NCBI GenBank assembly: GCA_019418605.1
Contig: DYBN01000020.1
Coordinates: 1-64,000, forward strand
DNA from: Sutterella sp.
Lineage (GTDB): Bacteria; Pseudomonadota; Gammaproteobacteria; Burkholderiales; Burkholderiaceae_F
DNA length: 64,000 bases
Direction: 5' to 3'
The notes beneath the pieces are model-generated. The model made no database searches. It saw nothing but the letters and a program-made list of their open reading frames with translations, and was not told the origin of the DNA. Every line of letters starts with the position of its first letter. The first letter of the stretch is position 1. Shown in pieces: positions 39,001 through 47,526 of this stretch. The position numbers were made by a program, and so were the translations under genes.

Positions 39001-39112
39001 CCACTCGATGGGCACGGGCGTCTTCGGCGGCATGATCGCGGCCACCTTCATCGCCACGATCTTCGTGCCGGTGTTCTTTACCTGGCTTGCCAGAGGAAAG
39101 AAGCACAAGTAG
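36014..39112 (+). CDS. RND multidrug efflux pump (HAE1, AcrB type)
   Basis: This 1032-residue pump has the AcrB/MexB layout: FCIKRPIFATVL at the N-terminus, two large periplasmic loops, twelve predicted membrane helices, and the proton-relay aspartates in IGIVVDDAIVVLEN. It exports hydrophobic compounds with the adaptor encoded upstream. AGGGATAAGGG lies directly before the ATG. No outer-membrane TolC-type gene follows, so the pump must share a channel encoded elsewhere. Confidence 0.95.
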   Translation: MLSSFCIKRPIFATVLSILIVLAGFVAMRVLPLSQYPNITPPTVTVSTQYEGANAQTLARTVAAPIEDQLSGIEGLIYYTTSIRANGEVRIQCVFDVGTDPNYAMLEINNRVRTAERRLPEPVRQNGVNVRKRSEEVLMMVAYTSPDGSYSPTELADYALLNVVDYLKRLPGIGDVSVFGNVQSAMRIWMDPMRMGKLGVTTQDIENAINDKNMERGAGQIGGAPVLPGQQLYYTTKTPGQLLTPDEFGAIVLRADENGSIVRLRDVAHTEIGKRSYETVNVFNGKPSITLGVYLQTGANAVAAAESVKAELDRLAAEYPKDKVTHEITDDTTIFVEASLHEVLQTLLEAGLLVLVVVFLFLQNWRTTLIPMLAVPVSLIGTMAGLWLLDFSLNTLTLFALTLAIGIVVDDAIVVLENVERLMRYEHLSAFDAAVKAMKEVAGALVAIVLVLSAVFVPVAFLGGIAGELYRQFAVTVAVSVALSGFVALTLTPALCALLLKNEKPSTNRFFKAFNTGLSHFTFGYLQLVKLALRFRYISALILIGVIAGCWFLIQATPTSFVPSEDQGIVRMSMTLPEGASFNRTEAETEKVRKQIEAEIPGLVSVLVMTGFDTQGSDIRPNTATFVLRLDDWDKRTETAFDVRTKLQQIANRSADSVSVTSLPAPIRGLGSASGFTGYIQARGNDNVELLQQVTNDFMDALAQRPELTSLRTFLRAEAPILNVSLDETKAMQLGVSTADVFDSLTAFFAGTYINDFTRNGRIYRVIMQADTSYRMTPAAFGKCWVRSSTTGEMVSLGSLLTVERNTGADSLARMNGYLASQFMGAAVQGVSSGDAIKIVEETAQEMLPEGYAIEWIGQAWHEKRIGSSSSTAFIFGLVIVFLILAALYERWSLPIAVMLAVPFAVLGALVSLWIRSAPNDIYFQIGLLVLIGLTAKNAILIVEFAVQKMQEGMNPFDAALEAAHLRLRPILMTSLAFVLGVMPLVFATGAGAQARHSMGTGVFGGMIAATFIATIFVPVFFTWLARGKKHK

Positions 39113-39226
39113 AGGGCGGGCTTTGACAGGCTGCGGCGCGCTTGGCACGAAGCTGCAGCCAGCCGATCCCGCCTCTTGAAAATCCCGCCCCTTGAGCCTG
39201 GCGGGCTCATCAAAGCCAACCCTGTG

Positions 39227-39271
39227 AAAACGGGCCTTCCCGAGTGCGTCTTCGAGAAGGCCCGTTTTGTG
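39227..39271. terminator. Bidirectional terminator
   Basis: AAAACGGGCCTT (39227-39238) pairs perfectly with AAGGCCCGTTTT (39257-39268) between the convergent pump and autotransporter genes. Confidence 0.8.
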
Positions 39272-39344
39272 TCAAGCGCAGCTGGCACAGCTGCTTTTCG
39301 CGGCGCGCCTTGGCTCGCCCGACACGCCGCCTGCGGCAAGTCTG

Positions 39345-42300
39345 CTACCAGACATACCGCGCGCCGATGCTGTAGCGGTAGTCGTCCTGGTAGTCGCTGC
39401 CGTTTGCCTTGGAAAGCGACCCGTAGATCGAGAGAGCGTCCGAGGCGTTGAACTGCAGCCCGACGCCGTAGCTCATCCAGGTTCCGTCAAGCTCGCTTTC
39501 AAAATGCCGCTTGGCGTAGCCCTGATAGGCCGCGTCAAAGTCGTTGTCGCCCAGGAACTCGTGGTTGACGGAGGCCTGAACGTAGAACGTGCCCGCCTTT
39601 TCGGGGAAGTCCGCCCCAAAGCGCGCGCCGATGCGCCCGACGAGCGACTGGAAGTCGTCCTGCTCGACCTTGACGCCCGAAGAGGTCGTGAAGTCGTCGC
39701 CCAAAACGAGCCCGTAGGAGAGCTCGGCCTGCGGCTCAACGAAGAAGACGTCGGTCAGGCGCCAGTTGTAGCCCGCCTCGACGGAAAGGCCCAGCGCCGT
39801 GTTGTCGTAGCTTCCGTCAAAGAGCCGGCCGCTTGATGTGTAGGCATCGATGTCGGTTGACAGGCGGCCGATGCGGCCGATCACGTCGATGTAGCCGCCG
39901 CAGTCGAAGAACCCGCTGGCATAGGCCGCAAGGCTGTAGGTTTCGCCCTCCGCCGAACCGTTGGAGATCGTGCCGTCCATGTCCGTGTAGCTGAAGGCGC
40001 CGCCCACAATCCAGTTGCCGCCGATCGTTGCGTCCCCGCCCACCTGAATCGTGTTCGTCTTGACTTCGGTCGTGACGGCATCGGTGATCTTGCTGTCGGC
40101 GCCGTAGATGCGCGCCCAGGCGCCCGCCGCGCCGATGTTGCGCCGCACTTCGCCCAGACGCTCGCTCAGATGATTGGTTTCGTAGCGCCACTGCGCAAGC
40201 GTTGCGTTTGAAAACTGCTTTAAAGCCGACATCGTCAGGCTCTCGCCGACGTTGGTAAACACCATGTTGCCGTTTGCATCAAACGTCGCCGACCCGGCGC
40301 TTGCGACAAGGCCGTCGGCGACCCGCGCCTCAAACGTCTCGTCGGTTTGACCGATCATGCCGGCCACGGCTTCAAGCGCCTGCTGGGTGCCGAGCGTATC
40401 CGCGTCAACGCCACCCGTCTGATAGACAAGTCCCGTTGAGGCGTTGCGCGCGACTCGCACACCGGAGGCGATCGTGTCGACTTCGATGCGGTTTCCCGAC
40501 CCCGAGAGCGTCTCGATGTCCATCGAGCCCCCTGCTGCGCTCTGAATCAAGGCGTTGGTGCCCTCAAGGCTTCCGATTGTCATGCCGGCAAAGGGCGGCG
40601 TCGGCGCATCATCGCGCGAGCCGCCGCTGTTGACGAGCGCGGCCCCGTCGCCGAGCGTCACGCGCTCGACTGACGCGCTTGACTGGTGCCCCTCGTAGGT
40701 CCCTTCGTTTACAAAAGCCGCCACGGCGCCCTCGGCCGCGACAAGGCTTCCGATGGAAAGCGACGAGTCGCCGTCGGTGGCGTAGGTCTCCAAAGTGCCG
40801 TAGCCGTTTACTTCAACCGAATTGATCGTGAGATTCTTGTAGACCTGAAAGTACGACTCTTCCGTCGTATTGAGCACGAGGTTGTTGACGGTCGCGCCGT
40901 CGGTGCCGTCGCGCATCTGAACCTTGCCGCCGCCGTTGACGACAAAGTCGTTGTCAACCGTCAAATCCGCCGTATTCACGATAAGCGTCGAGGCCGTGCC
41001 GACGGTGAGATCGCCTTCCACAGCAAAGCTTGCGCCGGCGTTAATTGAAGTCATTCCGAAGGTTTCAACGGAGCCCGCTGAAAATTCATTGTAAATCTCT
41101 TGGTATACAGCGACAAAGTTGGCTTTGCCGGCAACGTCAAGCCGTCCCGCGCCCCCCAGACTGTTGTTGAAGTAGGCGTCTTGTGCAACAGAGATGCTCG
41201 AGCCTTCCGCGACATTGACGGCCTCAACGGCCGCTTCGCTCGTGCCGAGCTTGTCCACCGTGAGAGTGCTGTTGGCGTTAACGGTGACATTCCCGGACAC
41301 ATTGAAGTCGTTGACGTTCATGTCGCCGGTAAAGAAGCCGCCCTGCGAAATGGTGAGCTCTTCGAGCTGGCTGACGCCGTTGCCGTTGTCGTTGATCGTG
41401 CCCGAGTTCGTAAAGACTCGAACGTTAAGCCTCCCCTCGTTGAGCGTCACCGTGCCCTGGTTGGCAAAAGAGTCGATCTCCCCGCCCGTTTGGCCTGCAA
41501 GCGCACCTGCCGAGAGTGAAGCGCCCGCGTGAACCTCGACGGAGTCTGTCTGCGCCTGCCCCTCGATGCTGATCGAAGAACCTTCTCCGGAGGAGTAAAT
41601 GCGATCGGCTTGGACAGAGTCGGCCGATATCTTGCCACCCTCCTCCGTCTGAACACTGGAACTGGCAATCGCGCCTCCTACGTTGATTTGAGCGCCGTTT
41701 CGCGCGCCGACTTGTTGATCAACATCGACGTCGCCAGCGATAATCGTGCCCTTTTCCGCGGTCACGTACCCAGTGCCGGTCACCGCCCCAACTTCGGCAG
41801 TGATGTCTGCCTGCAGTCGGAACCCCATGGTCACATCGAGCGTGCCGTCGATGTCGACGACCGTGTCGGAACCAGCGCTGCCGTCGATCCGTAGCTCATT
41901 GAGATACGCGTCGTTTTGCACTTTAAGCGTGCCGCCGCTCACGGTGAAGCCGCTACGGTAGTCGGTGCTGCCAAGCGTTCCAACGCTGATCGTTCCGCTG
42001 TTTGTCACAGTGCCGCTGACAAGAAGCGTCCCAACGCCGCTGATCGTCCCTTCGTTTCTGAGGGAAGCTGCCAAGGCCCCTTCGGTTCCATCATCGATGT
42101 GATGGTTGTAGGTGTTGGTAAAAGTAACTGTTCCGAAACCGGTCACAGTCCCCGTGACATGCGAACCTCCGTCGACAGTTAAGGACGCGCCGTCGCGAAT
42201 CTTGCCCCCAACATAGAGCACTTCAGGGTACCCGTCAGAGCGTCCGCCGCTGATGACCATCTCCGTCTCACCGGCCGTGCCGTAGAGATCGCCGGTCGAT

Positions 42301-42449
42301 GAAATTGTCACCGCGACGTTCTCATAAGGCCCTGCATAAGCCGTTTCTCCCGAAATTTGAATCGGATCCGCCGCATGAGCCGTCGAGTACACGGACAAAA
42401 TGGCCAGCGAAACCGCTGACAAAGCACAAAGGTCGAAGGTTTTGCGCAT
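39345..42449 (-). CDS. Autotransporter 1 (type Va)
   Basis: This 1034-residue protein has a signal peptide ending STAHA-AD (about residue 26). A passenger of about 750 residues, rich in Gly, Ser, Thr, Asn and Val with repeats such as GTVTNSGTISVG, probably folds as a beta-helix. A C-terminal beta-barrel begins near AWARIYGADSK (about 778) and ends in Trp, as expected for BAM insertion. The passenger should be exposed on the cell surface and may act in adhesion or aggregation; no protease triad is evident. GGGAG lies eight bases before the ATG. A ten-base G tract (coding strand) about 90 bases upstream suggests phase-variable transcription. Confidence 0.9.
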   Translation of the reverse strand: MRKTFDLCALSAVSLAILSVYSTAHAADPIQISGETAYAGPYENVAVTISSTGDLYGTAGETEMVISGGRSDGYPEVLYVGGKIRDGASLTVDGGSHVTGTVTGFGTVTFTNTYNHHIDDGTEGALAASLRNEGTISGVGTLLVSGTVTNSGTISVGTLGSTDYRSGFTVSGGTLKVQNDAYLNELRIDGSAGSDTVVDIDGTLDVTMGFRLQADITAEVGAVTGTGYVTAEKGTIIAGDVDVDQQVGARNGAQINVGGAIASSSVQTEEGGKISADSVQADRIYSSGEGSSISIEGQAQTDSVEVHAGASLSAGALAGQTGGEIDSFANQGTVTLNEGRLNVRVFTNSGTINDNGNGVSQLEELTISQGGFFTGDMNVNDFNVSGNVTVNANSTLTVDKLGTSEAAVEAVNVAEGSSISVAQDAYFNNSLGGAGRLDVAGKANFVAVYQEIYNEFSAGSVETFGMTSINAGASFAVEGDLTVGTASTLIVNTADLTVDNDFVVNGGGKVQMRDGTDGATVNNLVLNTTEESYFQVYKNLTINSVEVNGYGTLETYATDGDSSLSIGSLVAAEGAVAAFVNEGTYEGHQSSASVERVTLGDGAALVNSGGSRDDAPTPPFAGMTIGSLEGTNALIQSAAGGSMDIETLSGSGNRIEVDTIASGVRVARNASTGLVYQTGGVDADTLGTQQALEAVAGMIGQTDETFEARVADGLVASAGSATFDANGNMVFTNVGESLTMSALKQFSNATLAQWRYETNHLSERLGEVRRNIGAAGAWARIYGADSKITDAVTTEVKTNTIQVGGDATIGGNWIVGGAFSYTDMDGTISNGSAEGETYSLAAYASGFFDCGGYIDVIGRIGRLSTDIDAYTSSGRLFDGSYDNTALGLSVEAGYNWRLTDVFFVEPQAELSYGLVLGDDFTTSSGVKVEQDDFQSLVGRIGARFGADFPEKAGTFYVQASVNHEFLGDNDFDAAYQGYAKRHFESELDGTWMSYGVGLQFNASDALSIYGSLSKANGSDYQDDYRYSIGARYVW

Positions 42450-42533
42450 GAAGATCTCTCCCAATCTGCGGGCGCCCCCGGCCTTGAGGGAAGTCGTTCT
42501 CCGTCCCCGCAGAAATCTGTAAAAGTCTTCTGA

Positions 42534-42564
42534 ACACTACCCCCCCCCCGGCAGGGGAAATCAA
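42534..42564 (-). promoter_or_regulatory. Possible promoter with G10 spacer tract
   Basis: On the minus strand TTGATT (42564-42559) and TAGTGT (42539-42534) are separated by 19 bases, ten of which are the uninterrupted G tract (42549-42540). Losing two G would give the optimal 17-base spacer. The -10 match is weak, so the promoter assignment is tentative; the tract itself is certain. Confidence 0.4.
42540..42549. repeat. Homopolymeric C10/G10 tract
   Basis: Ten consecutive C on the plus strand, G on the autotransporter coding strand. Such tracts are classical slipped-strand mispairing sites. Confidence 0.9.
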
Positions 42565-42803
42565 GATATTGCCTGCAAATACAACAGATTTCCCGTCAAA
42601 TGTTTCCACCTTTGGGAGTGCGCTCGCCCCTTTCGCAATGGACGCCCCGCAGGCAAAAGGCGCTCCCCTTGGGCTCAAAAGCAAAAGCGCCCGGCCGCAA
42701 AAAAGGCCGCCCTGAAACCAGAGCAGCCTTGCTTTGCCAAATCAAACCTCGTTTTGAAAGGAGCCGGGCGGGCGGTGATTGAGGCCTCTCGAAAGAGCGC
42801 CCG

Positions 42804-43772
42804 TCATTTCCCGATGAACCGGTAGCCCCCGTCGGGCGCCTTTTCAATGCGTCCGATCTCTTTGAAGTGCATGCCCGCAAGGATGCGGCCGCGGGCGGCA
42901 GCCTCGGCGAGCACCGCCTCGCGCGCCCGGGCGGCCATCGTCGGGTGCGCGTCGTAGATCGTGCAGTATTCGGGCCAGCGCATCTGCAGGGGCGCGACGT
43001 GAATGAGGTCGCCCACAATCGTCATGCCCTCCCCCTCGGAGTCGATGTCGTAGCGCGTGTGACCGAAGGTGTGCCCGCGCGATGCGCGAGGCCTGATGCC
43101 GGGCACCGCCTCGTCGCCGTACTCAAACGTCTGCACGCGCCCGGCGTAGGCCTTGAGCACGCGCTTTGCGAGCGCAATGAAGGCGGGCTCGCGGTCCATG
43201 TCGTGCAGCCACGCGTCGTGTTCGACTGCTGCGATGTGAAGCACGGCGTTCGGGTAGACGGCCTTGTCTCCGACCGTCAACCCCGAGATGTGGTCTTCGT
43301 CGAGATGCGTCATGAAGATGTCGGTGACGTCCTCGGGCTTGACGCCGATTGCGGCAAGCGCCGCGGGCGTGCGCGCCTCTCCTCCCATCTCGTGCGAGCG
43401 TCCGCCGTCAAAGAGCACCTTGCGGCCGGCGGTTTCTACGAAATAAGTCTTCACGAGCGCCTCAAAGCGCCCTCCGGGCATGTACGAGAGCCGCTGCGGG
43501 TGCTGATCGATCGCAGGAAAGATCGACTTGTCAAAGACAAGGCGGCTGTCGTTGATAGCCTTGACGCTGATGCGGCCGACCTGCACCGACTGCACCAACT
43601 CATGTGCTGCCCCGGCGGTTTGCGCGCTGACCTTGCTTTGAGAGGCGTCCTGCGCGGCCGCAGGAAGGGGCGACAGCAACACAAAAGGCAAACACAGCAG
43701 GGCAAAAAGTGCGGTGCTGCAGGGCGTTTTAGGGGCAGCCGCGGCGCGGCGGCCAAAGAGCTTGCAAGGCAT
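42804..43772 (-). CDS. Secreted MBL-fold metallohydrolase
   Basis: The protein has 322 residues from the ATG at 43772, with a signal peptide ending PLPAAAQ. The metallo-beta-lactamase fold is marked by THLDEDHISGL, GHTFGHT, GDLIHVA and a late HPT. In the usual HxHxDH zinc motif the second His is replaced by Asp here. The overall layout resembles the methyl-parathion-hydrolase and lactonase branch, but the substrate is unknown. It lies on the same strand as the cyclophilin-like and SDR genes, about 170 bases downstream of them. Confidence 0.82.
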   Translation of the reverse strand: MPCKLFGRRAAAAPKTPCSTALFALLCLPFVLLSPLPAAAQDASQSKVSAQTAGAAHELVQSVQVGRISVKAINDSRLVFDKSIFPAIDQHPQRLSYMPGGRFEALVKTYFVETAGRKVLFDGGRSHEMGGEARTPAALAAIGVKPEDVTDIFMTHLDEDHISGLTVGDKAVYPNAVLHIAAVEHDAWLHDMDREPAFIALAKRVLKAYAGRVQTFEYGDEAVPGIRPRASRGHTFGHTRYDIDSEGEGMTIVGDLIHVAPLQMRWPEYCTIYDAHPTMAARAREAVLAEAAARGRILAGMHFKEIGRIEKAPDGGYRFIGK

Positions 43773-43943
43773 GGCGAAAGGGAAAAACAAAGAAGAAAAA
43801 ACCGAAGCCGCGCGGCACTGCGATCGCACAGCCGATGAAAGAAAACGCGCGTAAAGAAACGCGCGGGGAAACGAGACAGGACAAGAGACAGAACAAGCCC
43901 GGTAAAGCGCAAGAGAAAGCACCGGGCCCCGCCTCCGCCCGCG

Positions 43944-44471
43944 TCAGTCAAGAGTAAGGCGCACCGTCACGCCGCCCTCTCCCAGGGCCTGCACCCAGCC
44001 TTGGACGTCGTCGACGCGCGCTAGCCTTGTGTAGTCCCAGGCGTTGGTGCCCATCATGAGCACGATCTGATTGCCGCTGTACAAAAGAATGTCGCCCGTG
44101 CGGGCCTCGGTCCACGTGTCGTCGGCGGGAAGCCTCGCGCCGAGCGCTCCGACCTTTTCAAAGCCGCCGTAGCTTCTCAAATGAAGCTCAAGCGGCAGCA
44201 TCTGCATGAGCGCCTTGGCTGCGCGCGTATCGGCGGGCGTCAAGGCAAACGTGCGCCCGTTGACTTCAAGACGGATTTTTTGCATCTGCAGCTCCTCTTT
44301 GCTGAACTGGTCTGCCTGCGGGACGTCCGTGCCGGAGCCCGGCGCGGCAAAAGCGGCAGGCCCCGGGGTGACGCCAAGAAGGACGCCAAAAAGGACGGCG
44401 GCAAGAATGGCGGGAAGGGCAGCGGCAGCGCACGCCGCCGCACCCTTTTGCCCGGTGTGCGCTTTTCTCAC
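43944..44471 (-). CDS. Secreted cyclophilin-like fold protein
   Basis: The protein has 175 residues from a GTG at 44471. The GTG overlaps the TGA of the SDR gene as GTGA, which decided the start. A signal peptide ending AAFAAPG is followed by a domain of about 110 residues (IRLEVNGRTFAL, LPLELHLRSYGGFEKVG, TGDILLYSGNQIVLMMG) that matches the cyclophilin-like family found in many gut and soil bacteria. No isomerase activity can be inferred. Translational coupling suggests it works with the SDR. Confidence 0.75.
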   Translation of the reverse strand: MRKAHTGQKGAAACAAAALPAILAAVLFGVLLGVTPGPAAFAAPGSGTDVPQADQFSKEELQMQKIRLEVNGRTFALTPADTRAAKALMQMLPLELHLRSYGGFEKVGALGARLPADDTWTEARTGDILLYSGNQIVLMMGTNAWDYTRLARVDDVQGWVQALGEGGVTVRLTLD

Positions 44472-45238
44472 AGGAATGCGCCGTTGCAGACCTGCAGAAC
44501 CTGGCCCTTGACGTGGCGGCCCATTTTGCTTGCCAGATACAGACACGCGTAGGCCTGATCGATCGGGTCGCACTCAGGGCCCGGGAAGTAGACGAAGTGT
44601 CCGCTCCAGCCGAGCATCTTGGCGCCGCCCGGCTGGTCGCCCGCCTTGTTGGCCAGATGCGCGGGCGTGACGGTGGCGCCCGGGGCGACCGCGTTGCAGC
44701 GGATGTTCGTGTCAATCAGGCGCATCGCCACGTTCTTGGTGAGCGTATTGAGCGCCCCCTTGGTCGAGGTGTAGGTCGCGCCGCAAAACGGCCGCGTGCC
44801 GTTGACCGAGCTGATGTTGATGATGCAGCCGTCGTTTTTGGGCAAAAAGATCTTGAGCGCCTCGCGGATGTAGCGCATCGGGCCGCCCAAGTTGGTGTTC
44901 ATAACGTAGAGCATCCACTCGTCGTCTGTCTCGTCGATGATCTTTTGCTCTCCGATGCCCGCGTTGTTGACGAGAATGTCAAGCGTCCCGAACTCCTTGA
45001 CCGTCGCCTCGAACACGCGCTTGGTGTCGTCGCTTGAGCAGACGTCGGCCACCACGCCGATTGCGCGGCCGCCCTTGGCGCGGATGCCCTCGACCACCTC
45101 GTTGAGCTGCTCGGCGTGCCGCGCGGTGAGCACCACCGCCGCGCCCTCCTCGGCAAAAACTTCGGCGATCGTGCGGCCCATGCCGTAGCTTGCGCCGGTG
45201 ATGACGGCAACCTTGCCTTCAAGCATTTGTGCGTCCAT
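44468..45238 (-). CDS. Short-chain dehydrogenase/reductase
   Basis: This 256-residue classical SDR has TGASYGMG (cofactor loop), NNAG, a Ser in INISSVNG, YTSTK (catalytic Tyr-x3-Lys) and a substrate loop after APGATVTP. It should oxidise or reduce a hydroxyl/keto group with NAD(P); the substrate is unknown. It heads a probable three-gene unit with the cyclophilin-like and MBL-fold genes, which is divergent from tcdA. Confidence 0.88.
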   Translation of the reverse strand: MDAQMLEGKVAVITGASYGMGRTIAEVFAEEGAAVVLTARHAEQLNEVVEGIRAKGGRAIGVVADVCSSDDTKRVFEATVKEFGTLDILVNNAGIGEQKIIDETDDEWMLYVMNTNLGGPMRYIREALKIFLPKNDGCIINISSVNGTRPFCGATYTSTKGALNTLTKNVAMRLIDTNIRCNAVAPGATVTPAHLANKAGDQPGGAKMLGWSGHFVYFPGPECDPIDQAYACLYLASKMGRHVKGQVLQVCNGAFL

Positions 45239-45571
45239 TTTCTGAACCCTCCGTTGAAATGACGGGAGGTATTGTCAAGCCAAAAGTTTGAAATAGCAAA
45301 TACTTTGTTTTTATGCTCAGATATGCCCCGAAGGCATGTTTAAATCGAGTCGCCCATCAGGGCCTGCGGCCGGCCCCGGACAGCTCGAGCAACCCGCGGC
45401 AATCTGCCAAAATACGGGCGCATCGGCGCACGCCTTCAAAACCCGTGAAAAGAGGCCTTGGCAGCCGTCCGGCAGCCTTCTTGCCGCACAAACGGAACGG
45501 GCGCCCTCGGGCGCAAGGCAAAGCGCCCTTTCCTTTTTTCTCCCCTTTTTTCTTTTCGCAGCAGCAGCCCC
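45239..45571. other. Divergent intergenic region SDR/tcdA
   Basis: About 330 bases between divergent genes. The first ~80 bases on the SDR side are AT-rich and probably hold its promoter. No regulator or RNA gene is recognised. Confidence 0.4.
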
Positions 45572-46339
45572 ATGAACTCCTCCGACACCCGGCGCTTTGG
45601 CGCCGTCAACCGCCTCTACGGCAACGCCGCCCGCAGCGCCTTTGCGCGCACCCACGTCTGCGTCGCGGGCTTGGGAGGCGTGGGCAGCTGGTGCGTGGAG
45701 GCGCTCGCGCGCACGGGCGTGGGTGAGATCACGCTCATTGACGGCGACGTCGTGGCCGAGAGCAACATCAACCGGCAGCTGCCCGCGCTCGTCTCAACCA
45801 TCGGAAAGCCCAAGGCGCGCGTTTTGGCAAACCGCATCGCCGACATCAACCCCGAGGCAAGGGTGCACGTCGTCGAGTCTTTTCTCGATGAAGCCTCGTT
45901 TGATGCCTGCATCCCCCCGGGGGCGATCATCGTCGACGCGATCGACTCCCTGTCGGTCAAGGCCGCGCTCATTGCCTGGGCCAGGGCGCACGGCCGCGCA
46001 ATCGTGGTCTCGGGCGGCGCGGGAGGGCGCATGGATCCGGGGGCGGTGACGGTTGCAGACCTTGCGAGGGCGGAAAACGACGCGCTTCTCTCCAAGGTGC
46101 GCGCACGCTTAAGAAAAGGCTATGGGTTCCCCAAGGGTGCGGCCGATCCTTCCCGCACCCGGCCCTTTGGCATCCGCGCGGTCTTTTCCACTGAAAAGGC
46201 AAGGCCCTGCGCGCCGGATGCAGCGCTCGAGGTGGGCCAGGCCGCGGGCTTTGGCACCTCGATGGTTGTGACGGCGAGCGTGGGTCTCAGGCTGGCCGCC
46301 GAAGTGCTTCGCATTGCCGCCGAAGGCAAAAGCGCCTGA
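45572..46339 (+). CDS. tcdA: tRNA t6A dehydratase (TcdA/CsdL)
   Basis: This 255-residue E1-like enzyme has the ATP-binding GLGGVGSWCVEALARTG, DGDVVAESNINRQ, and DAIDSLSVK segments of TcdA. It dehydrates t6A37 in tRNA to the cyclic form ct6A. The start at MNSSDTRRFG matches the family N-terminus. It has no obvious operon partner; uspA follows about 130 bases later. Confidence 0.93.
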   Translation: MNSSDTRRFGAVNRLYGNAARSAFARTHVCVAGLGGVGSWCVEALARTGVGEITLIDGDVVAESNINRQLPALVSTIGKPKARVLANRIADINPEARVHVVESFLDEASFDACIPPGAIIVDAIDSLSVKAALIAWARAHGRAIVVSGGAGGRMDPGAVTVADLARAENDALLSKVRARLRKGYGFPKGAADPSRTRPFGIRAVFSTEKARPCAPDAALEVGQAAGFGTSMVVTASVGLRLAAEVLRIAAEGKSA

Positions 46340-46471
46340 AAACTCTTCCGCAACTTTCTCAAGAACCCGGCGCCGGTCGGGGGAGCCGGCCTTGCGTTTG
46401 CGCGCCATTCGCAAGCAGCCTTTGCGGTTACAATCACTGCACACATTTGTCTTTTTGGAGATTTCCCAGCC

Positions 46472-46906
46472 ATGTACAAACGCATTCTGGTGCCCACGGA
46501 CGGGTCCGATCTCTCCATCGACGCCGTCAAGGGAGCCGCGCGCTTTGCCAAGCCCCTCAACGCCTCGGTGGTGCTCATCACCGTGATCGAGCCCTACAGC
46601 TACACGTCTCTTTCCGAATACAGGCCCGAATCGATCGACGACTACGACGAGAGAATGCGCGGCATTGCCGAGGAGCGGCTCGCGCAGGCGCGCAAGGTCT
46701 TTGAAGAGGCGCAGGTGCCGGTGCAGACCGTTGCCGTAAAGTCCTTCTCTCCGGCCGAGGCCATCATGGAGGCAAGCGCGCAGTACGACTGCGACTGCGT
46801 CTTCATGGCAAGCCACGGGCGCAAGGGAATCGCCGCCGTGCTGCTCGGAAGCGAAACCCAGAAGGTGCTCACGCACTCGAAGATCCCCGTGATGGTCTAC
46901 CGTTGA
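46472..46906 (+). CDS. Universal stress protein
   Basis: This 144-residue UspA-fold protein opens with KRILVPTDGSDLS and ends with ASHGRKG..LLGSETQKVL, the ATP-binding loop of the family (with the first Gly replaced by Ala), then IPVMVYR. It is a cytoplasmic stress-response protein of broad role. GGAG precedes the ATG, and TACAAT at 46429-46434 is a likely -10 box. Confidence 0.92.
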   Translation: MYKRILVPTDGSDLSIDAVKGAARFAKPLNASVVLITVIEPYSYTSLSEYRPESIDDYDERMRGIAEERLAQARKVFEEAQVPVQTVAVKSFSPAEAIMEASAQYDCDCVFMASHGRKGIAAVLLGSETQKVLTHSKIPVMVYR

Positions 46907-47113
46907 TGCACCAGGGGCGCGCATCTGCGGTGAAAGCACTTCGAAGAGTTTGTCCCACGGGGCTTGAAAAGCGCCCCGCGCGCCCTCATCTACTTGTTTG
47001 ACAATCGTGCTCCTTTGCCGGGCCGGCCTGCATGCAGGGTTTGGCGTGCAGTCTCCCTTTTGAAGGAGCCGTTTTTTCTTTGACAAGAATTTTTCAATCA
47101 AAACAGGACTGAC

Positions 47114-47497
47114 ATGCCCGAACTTGACGATATGAACGTCCAGATGGACGCCGCCAATCTCTACACGGAGGAAATCGTGACCGACCGCAAGGTGGGCACC
47201 ATCCGCGTGCTTACCCCGGTGACGGCCGACGGTCAGAAGGATCCCGCAAGAAAACCCGTCTTCACGGGCGAGGTGCAGATCATGACGCAGGTCGGGGGAC
47301 TTCCGATTTCCTTTGAAATCAAAGCCGACACGCTCGCCGAAGCGGTCGCCAAGTATGGCGAAGCGGCCCGCGAGGGCGTCAAGCAGACGCTTGAGCGCCT
47401 CCAGGAGATGCGCCGCGAAGCGGCAAGCAAGATCGTGACGCCGGGCTCGCCCGGATTTGCCGTACCTCCCACGGGCGGCAAGATCCAGATGCCTTGA
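47114..47497 (+). CDS. Small conserved-looking protein, unknown function
   Basis: This 127-residue soluble protein has codon use like its neighbours. I recognise no domain. It has an acidic N-terminus, a central beta-rich segment (VGTIRVLTPV, EVQIMTQVGGLPISFEI), a helical part and a Pro/Gly-rich C-terminus. No signal peptide or membrane segment is seen. It is followed closely by a hairpin that may belong to the IS1380-type element. Confidence 0.6.
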   Translation: MPELDDMNVQMDAANLYTEEIVTDRKVGTIRVLTPVTADGQKDPARKPVFTGEVQIMTQVGGLPISFEIKADTLAEAVAKYGEAAREGVKQTLERLQEMRREAASKIVTPGSPGFAVPPTGGKIQMP

Positions 47498-47526
47498 TTT
47501 TTCAAGCGTCGCGCATTGACAAGACG

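Larger units (their letters stand above)
42450..42803. other. Intergenic region with G10 tract
   Basis: About 350 bases between the MBL-fold gene and autotransporter 1 on the same strand. It holds the homopolymer described separately and no convincing gene. Confidence 0.6.

Noticed and set aside
36014..39112. Complete tripartite efflux operon
   Set aside because: Only adaptor and pump are present; the next gene is a convergent autotransporter, not an outer-membrane factor.
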